Assembly (NCBI GenBank): GCA_050124775.1
Contig: JASFEP010000012.1
Coordinates: forward strand, 1-28,073
Reading direction: 5' to 3'
Origin: WTAW01 sp050124775
GTDB lineage: Bacteria; Acidobacteriota; Aminicenantia; Aminicenantales; Aminicenantaceae
Length of the DNA: 28,073 nucleotides
Below are positions 6,604 to 14,998 of this stretch, piece after piece. The position numbers were made by a program, and so were the translations under genes. Every line of letters begins with the position of its first letter. Within the stretch, counting starts at the first letter, position 1. The notes under the pieces are model-generated. The model was not told the origin of the DNA, made no database searches, and worked only from the letters and a program-made list of their open reading frames with translations.

Positions 6604-9462
6604 ATGATGCCAAGATGGCTTACAAAACGAGTCTATTTTTTCCTTCTTTGTACCTGTCTGCTTGCCCTTGGTTTTTCTGGTGAGAGTCAGCCGAAGAAGG
6701 CTTTGACTTACAAAGACATGATGCAGTTCATGCACATCAAGGATCCCGTGATCTCTGAAGACGGCGCTTTTATCGCTTACGGACTTCAACCCGACAGAGG
6801 GGATGGCGAGGCACGGATCCATAGCACAAAAAATGGTGACGTTTTCACTATCGAGCGCGGCCGGGCTCCCAAGATCTCTAAAAACTCCAGATGGGCGGCT
6901 GTGATTATAAGTGCGAGAGCTGTGGATATGGAAAAAGCCGAAGAAAAAAGGCCGAAGCAGGGAATGATAGTCCTGGATACACGAACAGGGGAGACATTTC
7001 CTTACGAGAAAGTCCAAAAGTTCAGTTTTTCCGACGATTCCCGATGGCTGGCAATCCATTTCTTTAAAGAAGACGAAAAGTCGGATGATGAGGGGAAGAA
7101 GGGCACAAAACAGAAATCGGAAGAAGGCAAGAGGGAAAAAGGAAAGAAGGAAGAAAAATTGGGGAGCGCGATGATCTTGAGAGACCTGGATGTGCGCAAA
7201 GACCTAACCATTCCTCATGTTTTGTCCTGCGCGTTCGATAGCGCATCCCAACACTTGGCGTATTCTGTCGCTGGACCTGAAGGAAAAGATAACGGGCTCT
7301 ACTTGATCCACCTCGAAGATAACGAGCTTTCCCGAAAGCCCATCCAACAGAAGAGCAAGGCCCTCTACACGAACCTCTCCTGGATGAAGGAGGGATCTCA
7401 GCTGGCCTTCCTTGAGGGGAAAGACGACAAGATGTCGAAAGGATTAGCCCATTCGCTCTGGATCTGGGATGGCACAAGCCAGGAAGCAAGACAAGCGGTT
7501 ACTTCCGAGCATATTCCCGAAAGCTGGCTGCTTCCCGAAAAGAACGACTTGAATTGGAGTGAAGACGGAAAGCGTCTGTATTTTGGCTTTAGACCCGAGG
7601 AATTCCATCCCGAAAAAGAAGAAGAGCCCCAAAAAGAAGGTGAATCTGCTGAAGGGAAAAGTGAGGTCGACCTTTTCGATTACGATCAAATCCTGAAAAA
7701 AAGGGAAGTGGATGTCTGGCACTGGAACGATCCTCTGATCGTCACCAACCAGAAAAAAATGTGGCCCCGGATAAAGGACTTGGCATACCTTGTCGTTTAT
7801 CATTTGGATGAGGATCGCGTAGTACAGCTTGCCGACAGAGAGATGCCCTTTGTGCAGCGGTCCGAGAATCCCGACTTTGCACTGGGCACATCCAACATCC
7901 CCTACAGGAAAGAGATCACCTGGTATGGAGAGCTCCAGGATGTCTATGTCGTCAGCCTTCAGGACGGATACCGAAAAAGAGTCGTTGAGCGGATCGACGG
8001 GGATTTCTCTCGCTCTCGGCGGGAGAGGAACCTATCTCTTTCCCCCAACGGCCGGTATGTTGTTTATTACAAGGAAAAACACTGGTTCCTCTATGATGGA
8101 AAGACAGGCTTAGCACAAAATCTTACGAAGGATCTGGATGTACCCTTTTTCGATGAAGATCACGATTATCCCCAGCCGGCTCCCGGTTATGGAATAGCCG
8201 GATGGGTGGAGGATGATAAAGCTATTCTGATCTATGATAAGTATGACATCTGGATGTTCGATACGGCGACCGGAGATGCTGTGAATGTCACCCATGGATC
8301 TGGGAGAGAGACGCATATGACATTCCGGGTCATCCGTGTCGATCGCAAACAGCGATTTTATACAGAGTCCGAACATCTTCTGCTCTCCGCCTATCATAAC
8401 CTCGACAAGCATCATGGTTTCTACACATGTCGCTTGGGACAGCCGGGTGTGAAGGCGCTCCTGGATGAAGCGAAAAAATTCAGCTTTAAGGCGAAAGCGA
8501 AGAACACAGATACGATCCTTTACACAAGAGAGAGTTACACCGAGTACCCGGATCTTTGGGTCAGCGATTCGAAGTTCAAGTCAATTAAAAAAATAACAGA
8601 AGCAAATCCACAGATTGAAAATTTTGCCTGGGGCAAAGCCGAGCTCGTGGAATGGCGGAGTGTCGATGGTATTCCTCTTCAAGGGGTGCTCATCAAACCG
8701 GGTAATTATGAGCCAGGAAAACGATACCCTGTGGTCGTTTATTTTTATCGATTTTTCTCTCAGAGACTTCATGAGTTTAACGAGGTCGTCATCAACCACC
8801 GGCCATGTTTTCCGCTCTATGCGAGCAATGGATATGCGGTTTTCCTGCCGGATGTCAGGTTCGATATCGGACAGCCCGGATATTCAGCGACCAAATGCCT
8901 TGTTCCTGGCGTTCAGAAACTCGTGGATATGGGCGTGGCTGATCCCGATGCCATAGGTCTCCATGGGCATTCCTGGAGCGGTTACCAGACAGCCTTTGTC
9001 ATTACCCAGACAGACATATTTGCATGTGCCGTAGCCGGGGCGCCCGTTTCCAACATGACCAGCGCCTACAGCGGAATCCGATGGGAGAGCGGGCTGGCCC
9101 GTCAGATGCAGTACGAACAGCAGCAGAGCCGGATAGGAGGCAGTTTATGGGAGTTCCCGGAGCGTTATGTCGAAAATTCCCCTGTCTTCTTTGCCGACAG
9201 GATAAACACACCTCTGCTCATCCAGTTCGGAGATCAGGATGGAGCTGTGCCCTGGTATCAGGGCATCGAGCTTTATTTGGCCATGAGACGGCTGGAAAAA
9301 GATTGTGTTTTTCTCCAATATCGCGAGGAGCCCCATCACCTGAAAAAATATCCCAACAAGCTGGACTACACCATCAAGATGATGGAGTACTTCGACCACT
9401 ATCTCAAAGGCAAACCAGCACCGGATTGGATCACAAAGGGTGTTCCTTACAAAGGGAAATAG
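6604..9462 (+). CDS. Secreted S9-family (prolyl oligopeptidase-type) serine peptidase
   Basis: The 952-residue product starts with a signal peptide (MMPRWLTKR, then a hydrophobic core). Residues from about 35 to 660 look like the beta-propeller of DPP-IV/POP enzymes, with repeated blade strands such as SRWAAVI, SRWLAIHF and GRYVVYY. The C-terminal alpha/beta-hydrolase domain has the catalytic Ser790 in GHSWSGY, Asp879 in FGDQDGAVPW and His911 in EPHHLKK. S9 enzymes cleave short peptides or dipeptides, often after proline. Two strongly charged Lys/Glu-rich inserts lie within the propeller (about 155-187 and 335-355) and are probably surface loops. The M14 peptidase gene begins 67 nt downstream on the same strand, so the two may be expressed together. 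Confidence 0.92.
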   Translation: MMPRWLTKRVYFFLLCTCLLALGFSGESQPKKALTYKDMMQFMHIKDPVISEDGAFIAYGLQPDRGDGEARIHSTKNGDVFTIERGRAPKISKNSRWAAVIISARAVDMEKAEEKRPKQGMIVLDTRTGETFPYEKVQKFSFSDDSRWLAIHFFKEDEKSDDEGKKGTKQKSEEGKREKGKKEEKLGSAMILRDLDVRKDLTIPHVLSCAFDSASQHLAYSVAGPEGKDNGLYLIHLEDNELSRKPIQQKSKALYTNLSWMKEGSQLAFLEGKDDKMSKGLAHSLWIWDGTSQEARQAVTSEHIPESWLLPEKNDLNWSEDGKRLYFGFRPEEFHPEKEEEPQKEGESAEGKSEVDLFDYDQILKKREVDVWHWNDPLIVTNQKKMWPRIKDLAYLVVYHLDEDRVVQLADREMPFVQRSENPDFALGTSNIPYRKEITWYGELQDVYVVSLQDGYRKRVVERIDGDFSRSRRERNLSLSPNGRYVVYYKEKHWFLYDGKTGLAQNLTKDLDVPFFDEDHDYPQPAPGYGIAGWVEDDKAILIYDKYDIWMFDTATGDAVNVTHGSGRETHMTFRVIRVDRKQRFYTESEHLLLSAYHNLDKHHGFYTCRLGQPGVKALLDEAKKFSFKAKAKNTDTILYTRESYTEYPDLWVSDSKFKSIKKITEANPQIENFAWGKAELVEWRSVDGIPLQGVLIKPGNYEPGKRYPVVVYFYRFFSQRLHEFNEVVINHRPCFPLYASNGYAVFLPDVRFDIGQPGYSATKCLVPGVQKLVDMGVADPDAIGLHGHSWSGYQTAFVITQTDIFACAVAGAPVSNMTSAYSGIRWESGLARQMQYEQQQSRIGGSLWEFPERYVENSPVFFADRINTPLLIQFGDQDGAVPWYQGIELYLAMRRLEKDCVFLQYREEPHHLKKYPNKLDYTIKMMEYFDHYLKGKPAPDWITKGVPYKGK

Positions 9463-9491
9463 TCATATTTCGAAATTATTCAACGATTTAA

Positions 9492-9514
9492 CCTGAACTA
9501 TCCATAAGTTCAGG
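9492..9514 (+). repeat. Hairpin overlapping a recurrent 16-nt element, between S9 and M14 genes
   Basis: CCTGAAC (9492-9498) and GTTCAGG (9508-9514) form a perfect 7-bp stem with a 9-nt loop. The first 16 nt match the element immediately after the stop codon at 18144 at 15 of 16 positions. No T-run follows, so it does not look like a factor-independent terminator. It ends 6 nt before the M14 ribosome binding site. Confidence 0.6.
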
Positions 9515-9519
9515 AAGAT

Positions 9520-9524
9520 GGAGG
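9520..9524 (+). promoter_or_regulatory. Ribosome binding site favouring the M14 start at 9530
   Basis: GGAGG lies 5 nt before the ATG at 9530. An in-frame ATG at 9518 would overlap this site and has AGGAAG directly abutting it, with no spacing. Confidence 0.6.
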
Positions 9525-9529
9525 ATGGC

Positions 9530-12064
9530 ATGAGACGGCTCAAAATCTGTTCAATGGGATTATCCATTTTGCTCCTTATAACAGGTGCATATTCACAGGT
9601 CCCCGAACCTGAAGATGTGCTGGGATTCCAGGTGGGGAGCGAACGAAAAGTCGCTGATATGTTTCAAATCATCGATTACTTCTATCGATTGGATGGCACA
9701 AGCGACAGGATCACGGTCGAGGAAGTTGGGAAAACGACAGAAGGAAATCCCTTCATCGTGGCCATAATCACTTCTGAAGAGAATCAAAAAGATCTAGATA
9801 AATACCAGAAATACCAACGATTGCTCGCAGATCCTCGAAAAATTTCTGAAGATGAGGCGCAGAGAATGATCGCTGAGGGCAAGACCGTGGTGATGATTAA
9901 CTGCTCTATTCACGCATCGGAGATCGGAGCCGCCCAAATGTCCATGAAGTTGGCCTACGACTTGGTTGTTGGCAGCGATCCCTCGACCATGCAGATCTTG
10001 AATAATGTGATTCTGCTCCTCATCCCCATGCACAATCCGGACGGGGTTCAGATGGTTGTAGACTGGTACAGAAAACATCTGGGGACAGAGTACGAAGGGG
10101 GCCGGATGCCCTGGCTCTACCACAAATATGTGGGGCACGACAACAACAGAGACTGGTACATGTTCACTCAGGTCGAGTCCCGCTTGACCCTTAAGGTTCA
10201 CAACGCCTGGCACCCCCAGGTCATCGTGGACATGCATCAGATGGGAAGCACCGGTCCGAGGCTGTTCGTCCCTCCGTATGTGGATCCATTCGAACCCAAT
10301 GTCGATCCCATCCTCCGGCAGCAGGTGGCGATGATGGGGACGTTCATCGCCACAGAGCTGACCGCGCAGGGAAAGGCGGGTGTGGCCCACAGCATCGGGT
10401 TCGATGCGTGGACACCTGCGCGGGCTTACCACCACTACCACGGCGGGATACGGATATTGACTGAAGCCGCCAGTGTCAAGATCGCGACCCCTGTCACGGT
10501 CAAAGCCGAAGAGCTCAGGCCCGGGATGACAGAAGCTTCTGTGAAGATGCCCCTCCCTTGGATGGGAGGGAAGTGGACGCTTCAGGATATTGTCGACTAC
10601 GACTATGCTGCGGCCAAGGCTGTCCTGACGAACGCAGCCGGCTTGCGGACGAACTGGCTGAAGAATTTCTACCGAGTCCATAAAAAAGCCGTCGATCCCG
10701 GTAAAAAGCCCTACGCGTTCGTCATAACGAAAAAGCAAAGGAGTATTTCCACAACTCTTGATATGATGGAGGTTCTGATCCTGGGCGGAGTCGAGATCCA
10801 TCGAGCCGTCGAATCCTTTTCCGCCGACGAGCATCCTTATCCGGCAGGGACTTTTATCATTTATACGGCCCAGCCCTATGGAGGTTTTGCAAAAACTCTT
10901 TGCGAAGTGCAGAAATACCCTGAGATCAGAGAAACACCCGAGGGGCCTTTAAAAACTCCGTATGACGTTGTGGCCCACACCCTGCCGCTGCTGATGGATG
11001 TTGATGTGGTCACTGTCAAAAAACCTTTTAATGCACAGACGGTGCCGGTGGAGAAAATTGAGAAACCGAGAGGGCATATTCAGAAATCGCCAGATCGTAT
11101 CGGCTATGCCTGGGGTCATGCGACCAATGATGATCTTGTCGCCCTGAACAGATTGATGGCCAATGGACACACAGTCCTTTGGAATGCCGAGCCCTTCGCG
11201 ATCGGCAAGAAGACCTATCCTTCGGGGACGATGGTGGTCCTTCAGAAAGAAAGTCTGGATACGGATCTCGAAGGTATCATCGCAGATCTTCATGTGCACT
11301 TTGTCGCTTTGAAGGACAAACCCTCCGTCCAAGCGCTTCGTCTGAAGCCTGTCCGATTGGGCCTGTATAAAAGCTGGACATCTTCCATGGATGAGGGATG
11401 GACACGGTGGGTGCTTGAGCAATACGAGTTTCGCTACACCAGCGTGTTCGATGATGACATCAGAAAAGGAGCATTGGAGAAAAAATGGGATGTTTTGCTC
11501 CTTCCCGATTTCAGGGATTCTGAAACCATCGTCGAGGGATTGTCGGATCAGGATGTTCCCCCCGAGTATGCCGGGGGCATCGGTGAAGTTGGAGTGAAAA
11601 ACATCAAGGATTTTGTCCGTAGAGGGGGCACACTCATCACACTGAATTCATCGGCACAGTTCGGTATCGAGTTTCTCCACCTGGGCGTTCGGGATTGTGT
11701 GGCCGGAAAGGACCGGAAGGAATTTTTTATTCCCGGCTCGATCCTCAAGGTTCTGAATGATTCCGATCATCCGATCGCTTATGGTTTCGGTAGAGACACT
11801 GCTATTTTTTTCCGGCGGAGCCCGGTATTCGCCGTGAATGAGGGAGTGAGTGTGGCCAAATATCCTGCACGACCCTTTTTGAGCGGATGGGTCAACGGCG
11901 AAGACTTCCTCGTGGATAAATCGGCTATCGTCGATATTCCTTACGAGAAAGGACGGGTCATTCTTTTTGGATTCCCGGTCCTCTATCGAGGACAATCACA
12001 TGGGACCTTCAAGTATCTTTTCAACGCGATCTATTATGGGGGCTCTTCGCCCGGTGAACTGTAG
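9530..12064 (+). CDS. Secreted M14-family zinc carboxypeptidase-like protein with amidotransferase-like C-terminal domain
   Basis: The 844-residue product has an N-terminal signal peptide (about 1-22, ending AYSQ). The M14 catalytic domain fills roughly 40-380. Zinc ligands are H128 and E131 in IHASE and H236 in VDMHQMG; NNRDW is the usual substrate-binding Asn-Arg motif; E312 in ILTEAAS fits the catalytic glutamate. All key residues are present, so activity is expected. The family removes C-terminal residues from peptides. The region from about 650 to 800 (WDVLLLPDF, then RRGGTLITLNSS) resembles the class I glutamine-amidotransferase-like fold that follows the catalytic domain in some long M14 proteins; it shows no obvious amidotransferase catalytic Cys motif. 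The stop codon is only 5 nt from the convergent GNAT gene's stop. Confidence 0.9.
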   Translation: MRRLKICSMGLSILLLITGAYSQVPEPEDVLGFQVGSERKVADMFQIIDYFYRLDGTSDRITVEEVGKTTEGNPFIVAIITSEENQKDLDKYQKYQRLLADPRKISEDEAQRMIAEGKTVVMINCSIHASEIGAAQMSMKLAYDLVVGSDPSTMQILNNVILLLIPMHNPDGVQMVVDWYRKHLGTEYEGGRMPWLYHKYVGHDNNRDWYMFTQVESRLTLKVHNAWHPQVIVDMHQMGSTGPRLFVPPYVDPFEPNVDPILRQQVAMMGTFIATELTAQGKAGVAHSIGFDAWTPARAYHHYHGGIRILTEAASVKIATPVTVKAEELRPGMTEASVKMPLPWMGGKWTLQDIVDYDYAAAKAVLTNAAGLRTNWLKNFYRVHKKAVDPGKKPYAFVITKKQRSISTTLDMMEVLILGGVEIHRAVESFSADEHPYPAGTFIIYTAQPYGGFAKTLCEVQKYPEIRETPEGPLKTPYDVVAHTLPLLMDVDVVTVKKPFNAQTVPVEKIEKPRGHIQKSPDRIGYAWGHATNDDLVALNRLMANGHTVLWNAEPFAIGKKTYPSGTMVVLQKESLDTDLEGIIADLHVHFVALKDKPSVQALRLKPVRLGLYKSWTSSMDEGWTRWVLEQYEFRYTSVFDDDIRKGALEKKWDVLLLPDFRDSETIVEGLSDQDVPPEYAGGIGEVGVKNIKDFVRRGGTLITLNSSAQFGIEFLHLGVRDCVAGKDRKEFFIPGSILKVLNDSDHPIAYGFGRDTAIFFRRSPVFAVNEGVSVAKYPARPFLSGWVNGEDFLVDKSAIVDIPYEKGRVILFGFPVLYRGQSHGTFKYLFNAIYYGGSSPGEL

Positions 12065-12069
12065 TCTTC

Positions 12070-13128
12070 TCACACGCCGTCAGAATCCCCTAGGGTCACA
12101 TACCAATTCTGCGGATCCGTGATAAATGACTCATCGATCAGCTGATCGTCAAAGATCATACAGACAAGAGGTGCGGCCACTCGTCTTCGTCTGAAGCCCA
12201 AGTTCTCCACGACGCGAAGAAACTCTGTCTGCGCCCAGTTCCATGAAGAAACCATGTCTACACCTTTGGCCAGAAAATATCTCATTGCTTGTTTCATGAG
12301 AATTTCCATCGTTTTTTCATCCACGGCAAGAAGATCGGCCACCAATCCCTGGCGCACAAATCGATGTTGAACGGAGAGCACGACAAATCCCTGAAGCTCT
12401 CCGTCACGAATAGCTGTAAACGTTGAGTACTCGACATCAGGCCGCTGGACGTAGCGCCAGTTAAGATACCTGCGATGGCGGGCGACCATAATGGGATATC
12501 GGCCGATCATCCGCTCCCAAAAGCGGTCAAAACGCTCATCGAAGGAGGTCACTTGTTCTAGAGTCCCATCTTCTTGGGATTCTTTCCATCGCCTTCTGTA
12601 GAGGAAACGGGAAAGCCATTTGCTCAGTGGACGCAAAAGGTCTAAAATTTTTGGATTTCGCACTAGCTTTGCCAGGATCAAGAGGGGATTAAGGTAGGCA
12701 CGCATCAAAAGCACATCGCCCACGTCTTTATACCCGAGCACTTCTCTCCCGACAGGATAATGAGCTTCGTTCGGGAAGCCGAAACCGAAACGGATACCTT
12801 CTGCTCGAGCTAGAGGCGGTTGGGTGGCAAAGAGGGGTACGACGAGTTTTTTCCCTCTGAAGCCTTCTTCGATCGAAATATCCACAGGTTCCGCGCCCAA
12901 GATCATCTGGCCTTTGTAGATGACATCGAGGGGCAAGTTCGCGTACTGGCCTACGATTTGTCCATCATCCTCCATGACATAGATCAGTTTGATGTCTCCT
13001 CTAGGCGAGAGGTTGTATTTCCAATGCCATGTCTCCAAACTTCTGTCTGTGCCAAAAACAGAATTGTACATATCGTTGATTTTCGATTCGTCTCCCGGGC
13101 GGTACTTTCGTATCTGAGGTTTTGTCAT
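12070..13128 (-). CDS. GNAT-family N-acyltransferase of the glycan-locus type
   Basis: The 352-residue protein opens with a GNAT-like N-terminal strand and helix (IRKYRPGDESKINDMYNSVF at 6-25). A substrate-side strand (GQIVGQYANLPLDVI) and a VDISIEEGFRGKKLVVPL stretch at about 82-99 resemble the acetyl-CoA-binding motif (consensus V.p.yRgkGi). The second half (about 215-340) is a further GNAT-like fold: NWRY, FVVLSVQ, then ADLLAVD. No signal peptide is seen. Large two-part GNAT proteins of this type are often encoded beside exopolysaccharide genes and may acylate amino sugars. That role fits the glycosyltransferases divergently encoded next to it but is inference. AAGGA lies 11 nt before the start and a good promoter is at 13159-13187. 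Confidence 0.75.
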   Translation of the reverse strand: MTKPQIRKYRPGDESKINDMYNSVFGTDRSLETWHWKYNLSPRGDIKLIYVMEDDGQIVGQYANLPLDVIYKGQMILGAEPVDISIEEGFRGKKLVVPLFATQPPLARAEGIRFGFGFPNEAHYPVGREVLGYKDVGDVLLMRAYLNPLLILAKLVRNPKILDLLRPLSKWLSRFLYRRRWKESQEDGTLEQVTSFDERFDRFWERMIGRYPIMVARHRRYLNWRYVQRPDVEYSTFTAIRDGELQGFVVLSVQHRFVRQGLVADLLAVDEKTMEILMKQAMRYFLAKGVDMVSSWNWAQTEFLRVVENLGFRRRRVAAPLVCMIFDDQLIDESFITDPQNWYVTLGDSDGV

Positions 13129-13158
13129 AAAATTCGAATTCCTTCTCGAGCCGGCAAA

Positions 13159-13187
13159 AGAATATCAACTTATCCATAATGTGTCAA
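13159..13187 (-). promoter_or_regulatory. Candidate sigma70-like promoter for the GNAT gene
   Basis: On the minus strand a perfect TTGACA (13187-13182) is followed after exactly 17 nt by TATTCT (13164-13159). The leader to the ATG at 13128 would be about 25 nt and contains the ribosome binding site. Confidence 0.55.
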
Positions 13188-13298
13188 TCAGAAGGAACCA
13201 TTCGCAATCCGCGATGGATGATTTGTCGTGTGATCGAACAATGCCGTAATCCAGAATTCGCCCGTCAAGGGCTCAGGAATACTTCTCTCTTATGGAAA

Positions 13299-13327
13299 TT
13301 GACGGTCCTTTTTGGTTGTGTTATACC
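13299..13327 (+). promoter_or_regulatory. Candidate sigma70-like promoter for the GT-C/sulfatase-fold operon
   Basis: TTGACG (13299-13304) and TATACC (13322-13327) are 17 nt apart, matching consensus at five and four positions. The start codon at 13393 would lie about 60 nt after transcription start. It is divergent from the GNAT promoter. Confidence 0.45.
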
Positions 13328-13392
13328 TAGGGACGCCCCTTAAAGACGAAAATGGTCAGGACGAAACTGAATGAAGGAAGTTCTTAATCCCG

Positions 13393-14997
13393 ATGGATGT
13401 GGAAAATAGTCCGAGCAAAGCTTATCCTTTATTCCGGCCTTCTGCCATCGAGTGGTCGTGTTTGATCTTCGGCGTGTTTTTCTCCTTTTTTTATTCCTGG
13501 GTTCTGGATGATGCCTTCATCTATTTCCGGTACGTCGATAATTTCATTTTTCTCAAACACGGCCTCGTCTATAACCCGGGCGAGTTTGTGGAGGGATTCA
13601 GTAGCCCCTTCTGGGTGATCTGTCTCAGTGTGTTACGGACCTTTGGAATCACATACTGGACGATCATCCGGGTTGTGGGGATCTGCTCCTATGTCGTGTT
13701 TTGGGCACTGCTTGTTGTTACCAACAGGAAATTATCGGGAAAGACGGATAAACCGTCTATCAATATACCCCTCATTTATTTGACTTTTTCCTACAGTGTG
13801 ATGAGCTATTTCACTTCCGGAACAGAAACGCCCCTCGTGCTCCTTTGTTCGGGTGTTTATGCCTGTTTTATCCTTTTCCCCGAATCTCGTCCCTTACAGG
13901 TCCTCGTGGGGATAACCCCTCTTGTACGCCATGAACTGCTCTTGCCTTTTGCCCTGCTTCTCCTCTGGCGGATTTTTTCCCGGAAACGTGTTCCCTGGAT
14001 TCTTATGCTGTCCTGTGTGGTTTCCCTCGGAGCTTGGATCGTGTTCCGTATCGTTTATTACGCGGATTTTCTGCCGAACACTTTCTATCTGAAGAATGAG
14101 GTGTCCGTTCTTCAGGGATTTTATTATCTGCTGGATACCATTCTTCCGTATTTCGCGATTCCCTTCCTTCTGTTTTTCTTCGTGGCCTTTAAGTTCCTGA
14201 AAAAAAAGGAAGGCGGCGGTGCGATTTTCGCTCGGGAACGTCTTTTAATGGTGCTTTCAGCCGCTCTCGTGACCCTCTATGTCATAAAAATCGGCGGCGA
14301 TGCGCGCCATTTCAGATTTTTAGCATTCCCTTTCAGTCTTATAGTCATTTCCATTGGAGGCCTTCTTGAACGAATGATTGCACGGGGCCGTCTCAAGACC
14401 AAATATGTTTATGGGATTGCCGTCACACTTGCACTTGCCGTGTTCCTTTGTTATCCTCGCCAGCTTTTAAATCATCCTATCTACAGGACAAAAAACTTCG
14501 CCCACCGTCAATACCTGAAGATCACCGATGCTGCGGTCTTCCGTGTCCGGAAAGAACTCCCTTCATTATTCTCCAAAGGTGAAGAGAAAGAACTGAAAGA
14601 AGGCATGAAATTTTGGGCTCAAGAGGTCAAAACAATTCCCCAAGCGGACGTTGTCACGACTGGCACATGCTATGAAGGTTACCAGGACTATGATAAATAC
14701 GTCATTATATATTTTGGTTTGAGTGACGCATTTTTAGCCAGGACCCAAATGCCATCAGACCGCCCCGCTCATAAATTTGGGCTGATTCCCCACGCTAAAG
14801 ATCTTGTCCGGTTGAGAAAGAGGCATGGGTTTCGCCGAGGTGCCTTCCGTCAAAGCGTTACAAAAGGGGATGCACCCCGGTGGGTTAAAATGAATCTGAA
14901 AACGCTCGAAGCTATTGAACGAAAAGTGTTCAACTCCCACAATCTTTGGCAGAATATAAGGCTGGCCTTTAAACCCGTAGGAAGGATAAATCCCTGA
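13393..14997 (+). CDS. GT-C-type integral membrane glycosyltransferase
   Basis: The 534-residue protein has many hydrophobic segments from about residue 22 to 360, then a hydrophilic C-terminal part. The first extracytoplasmic loop carries the DDAFIYFRY motif at 39-47 and NPGEFVEGFSSPFW at 61-74. This pair marks GT-C enzymes related to mycobacterial AftB-like arabinofuranosyltransferases and the ArnT/PMT superfamily, where the acidic pair is catalytic. Such enzymes use polyprenyl-phosphate-linked sugars outside the inner membrane. The next gene starts 1 nt after the stop, so it is almost certainly cotranscribed with the two sulfatase-fold genes. GAAGGAAG lies about 12 nt before the ATG. The donor and acceptor sugars cannot be read from sequence. 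Confidence 0.8.
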   Translation: MDVENSPSKAYPLFRPSAIEWSCLIFGVFFSFFYSWVLDDAFIYFRYVDNFIFLKHGLVYNPGEFVEGFSSPFWVICLSVLRTFGITYWTIIRVVGICSYVVFWALLVVTNRKLSGKTDKPSINIPLIYLTFSYSVMSYFTSGTETPLVLLCSGVYACFILFPESRPLQVLVGITPLVRHELLLPFALLLLWRIFSRKRVPWILMLSCVVSLGAWIVFRIVYYADFLPNTFYLKNEVSVLQGFYYLLDTILPYFAIPFLLFFFVAFKFLKKKEGGGAIFARERLLMVLSAALVTLYVIKIGGDARHFRFLAFPFSLIVISIGGLLERMIARGRLKTKYVYGIAVTLALAVFLCYPRQLLNHPIYRTKNFAHRQYLKITDAAVFRVRKELPSLFSKGEEKELKEGMKFWAQEVKTIPQADVVTTGTCYEGYQDYDKYVIIYFGLSDAFLARTQMPSDRPAHKFGLIPHAKDLVRLRKRHGFRRGAFRQSVTKGDAPRWVKMNLKTLEAIERKVFNSHNLWQNIRLAFKPVGRINP

Positions 14998-14998
14998 C

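Noticed and set aside
9794..10834. Long minus-strand open frame (346 codons) opposite the M14 gene
   Set aside because: It is antisense to the M14 catalytic domain, which has all zinc and catalytic residues; the translated product has no recognisable domain.
13167..13180. Possible further copy of the 16-nt element within the GNAT promoter
   Set aside because: The match needs an inserted base and lacks the CCTG end, so it may be chance.
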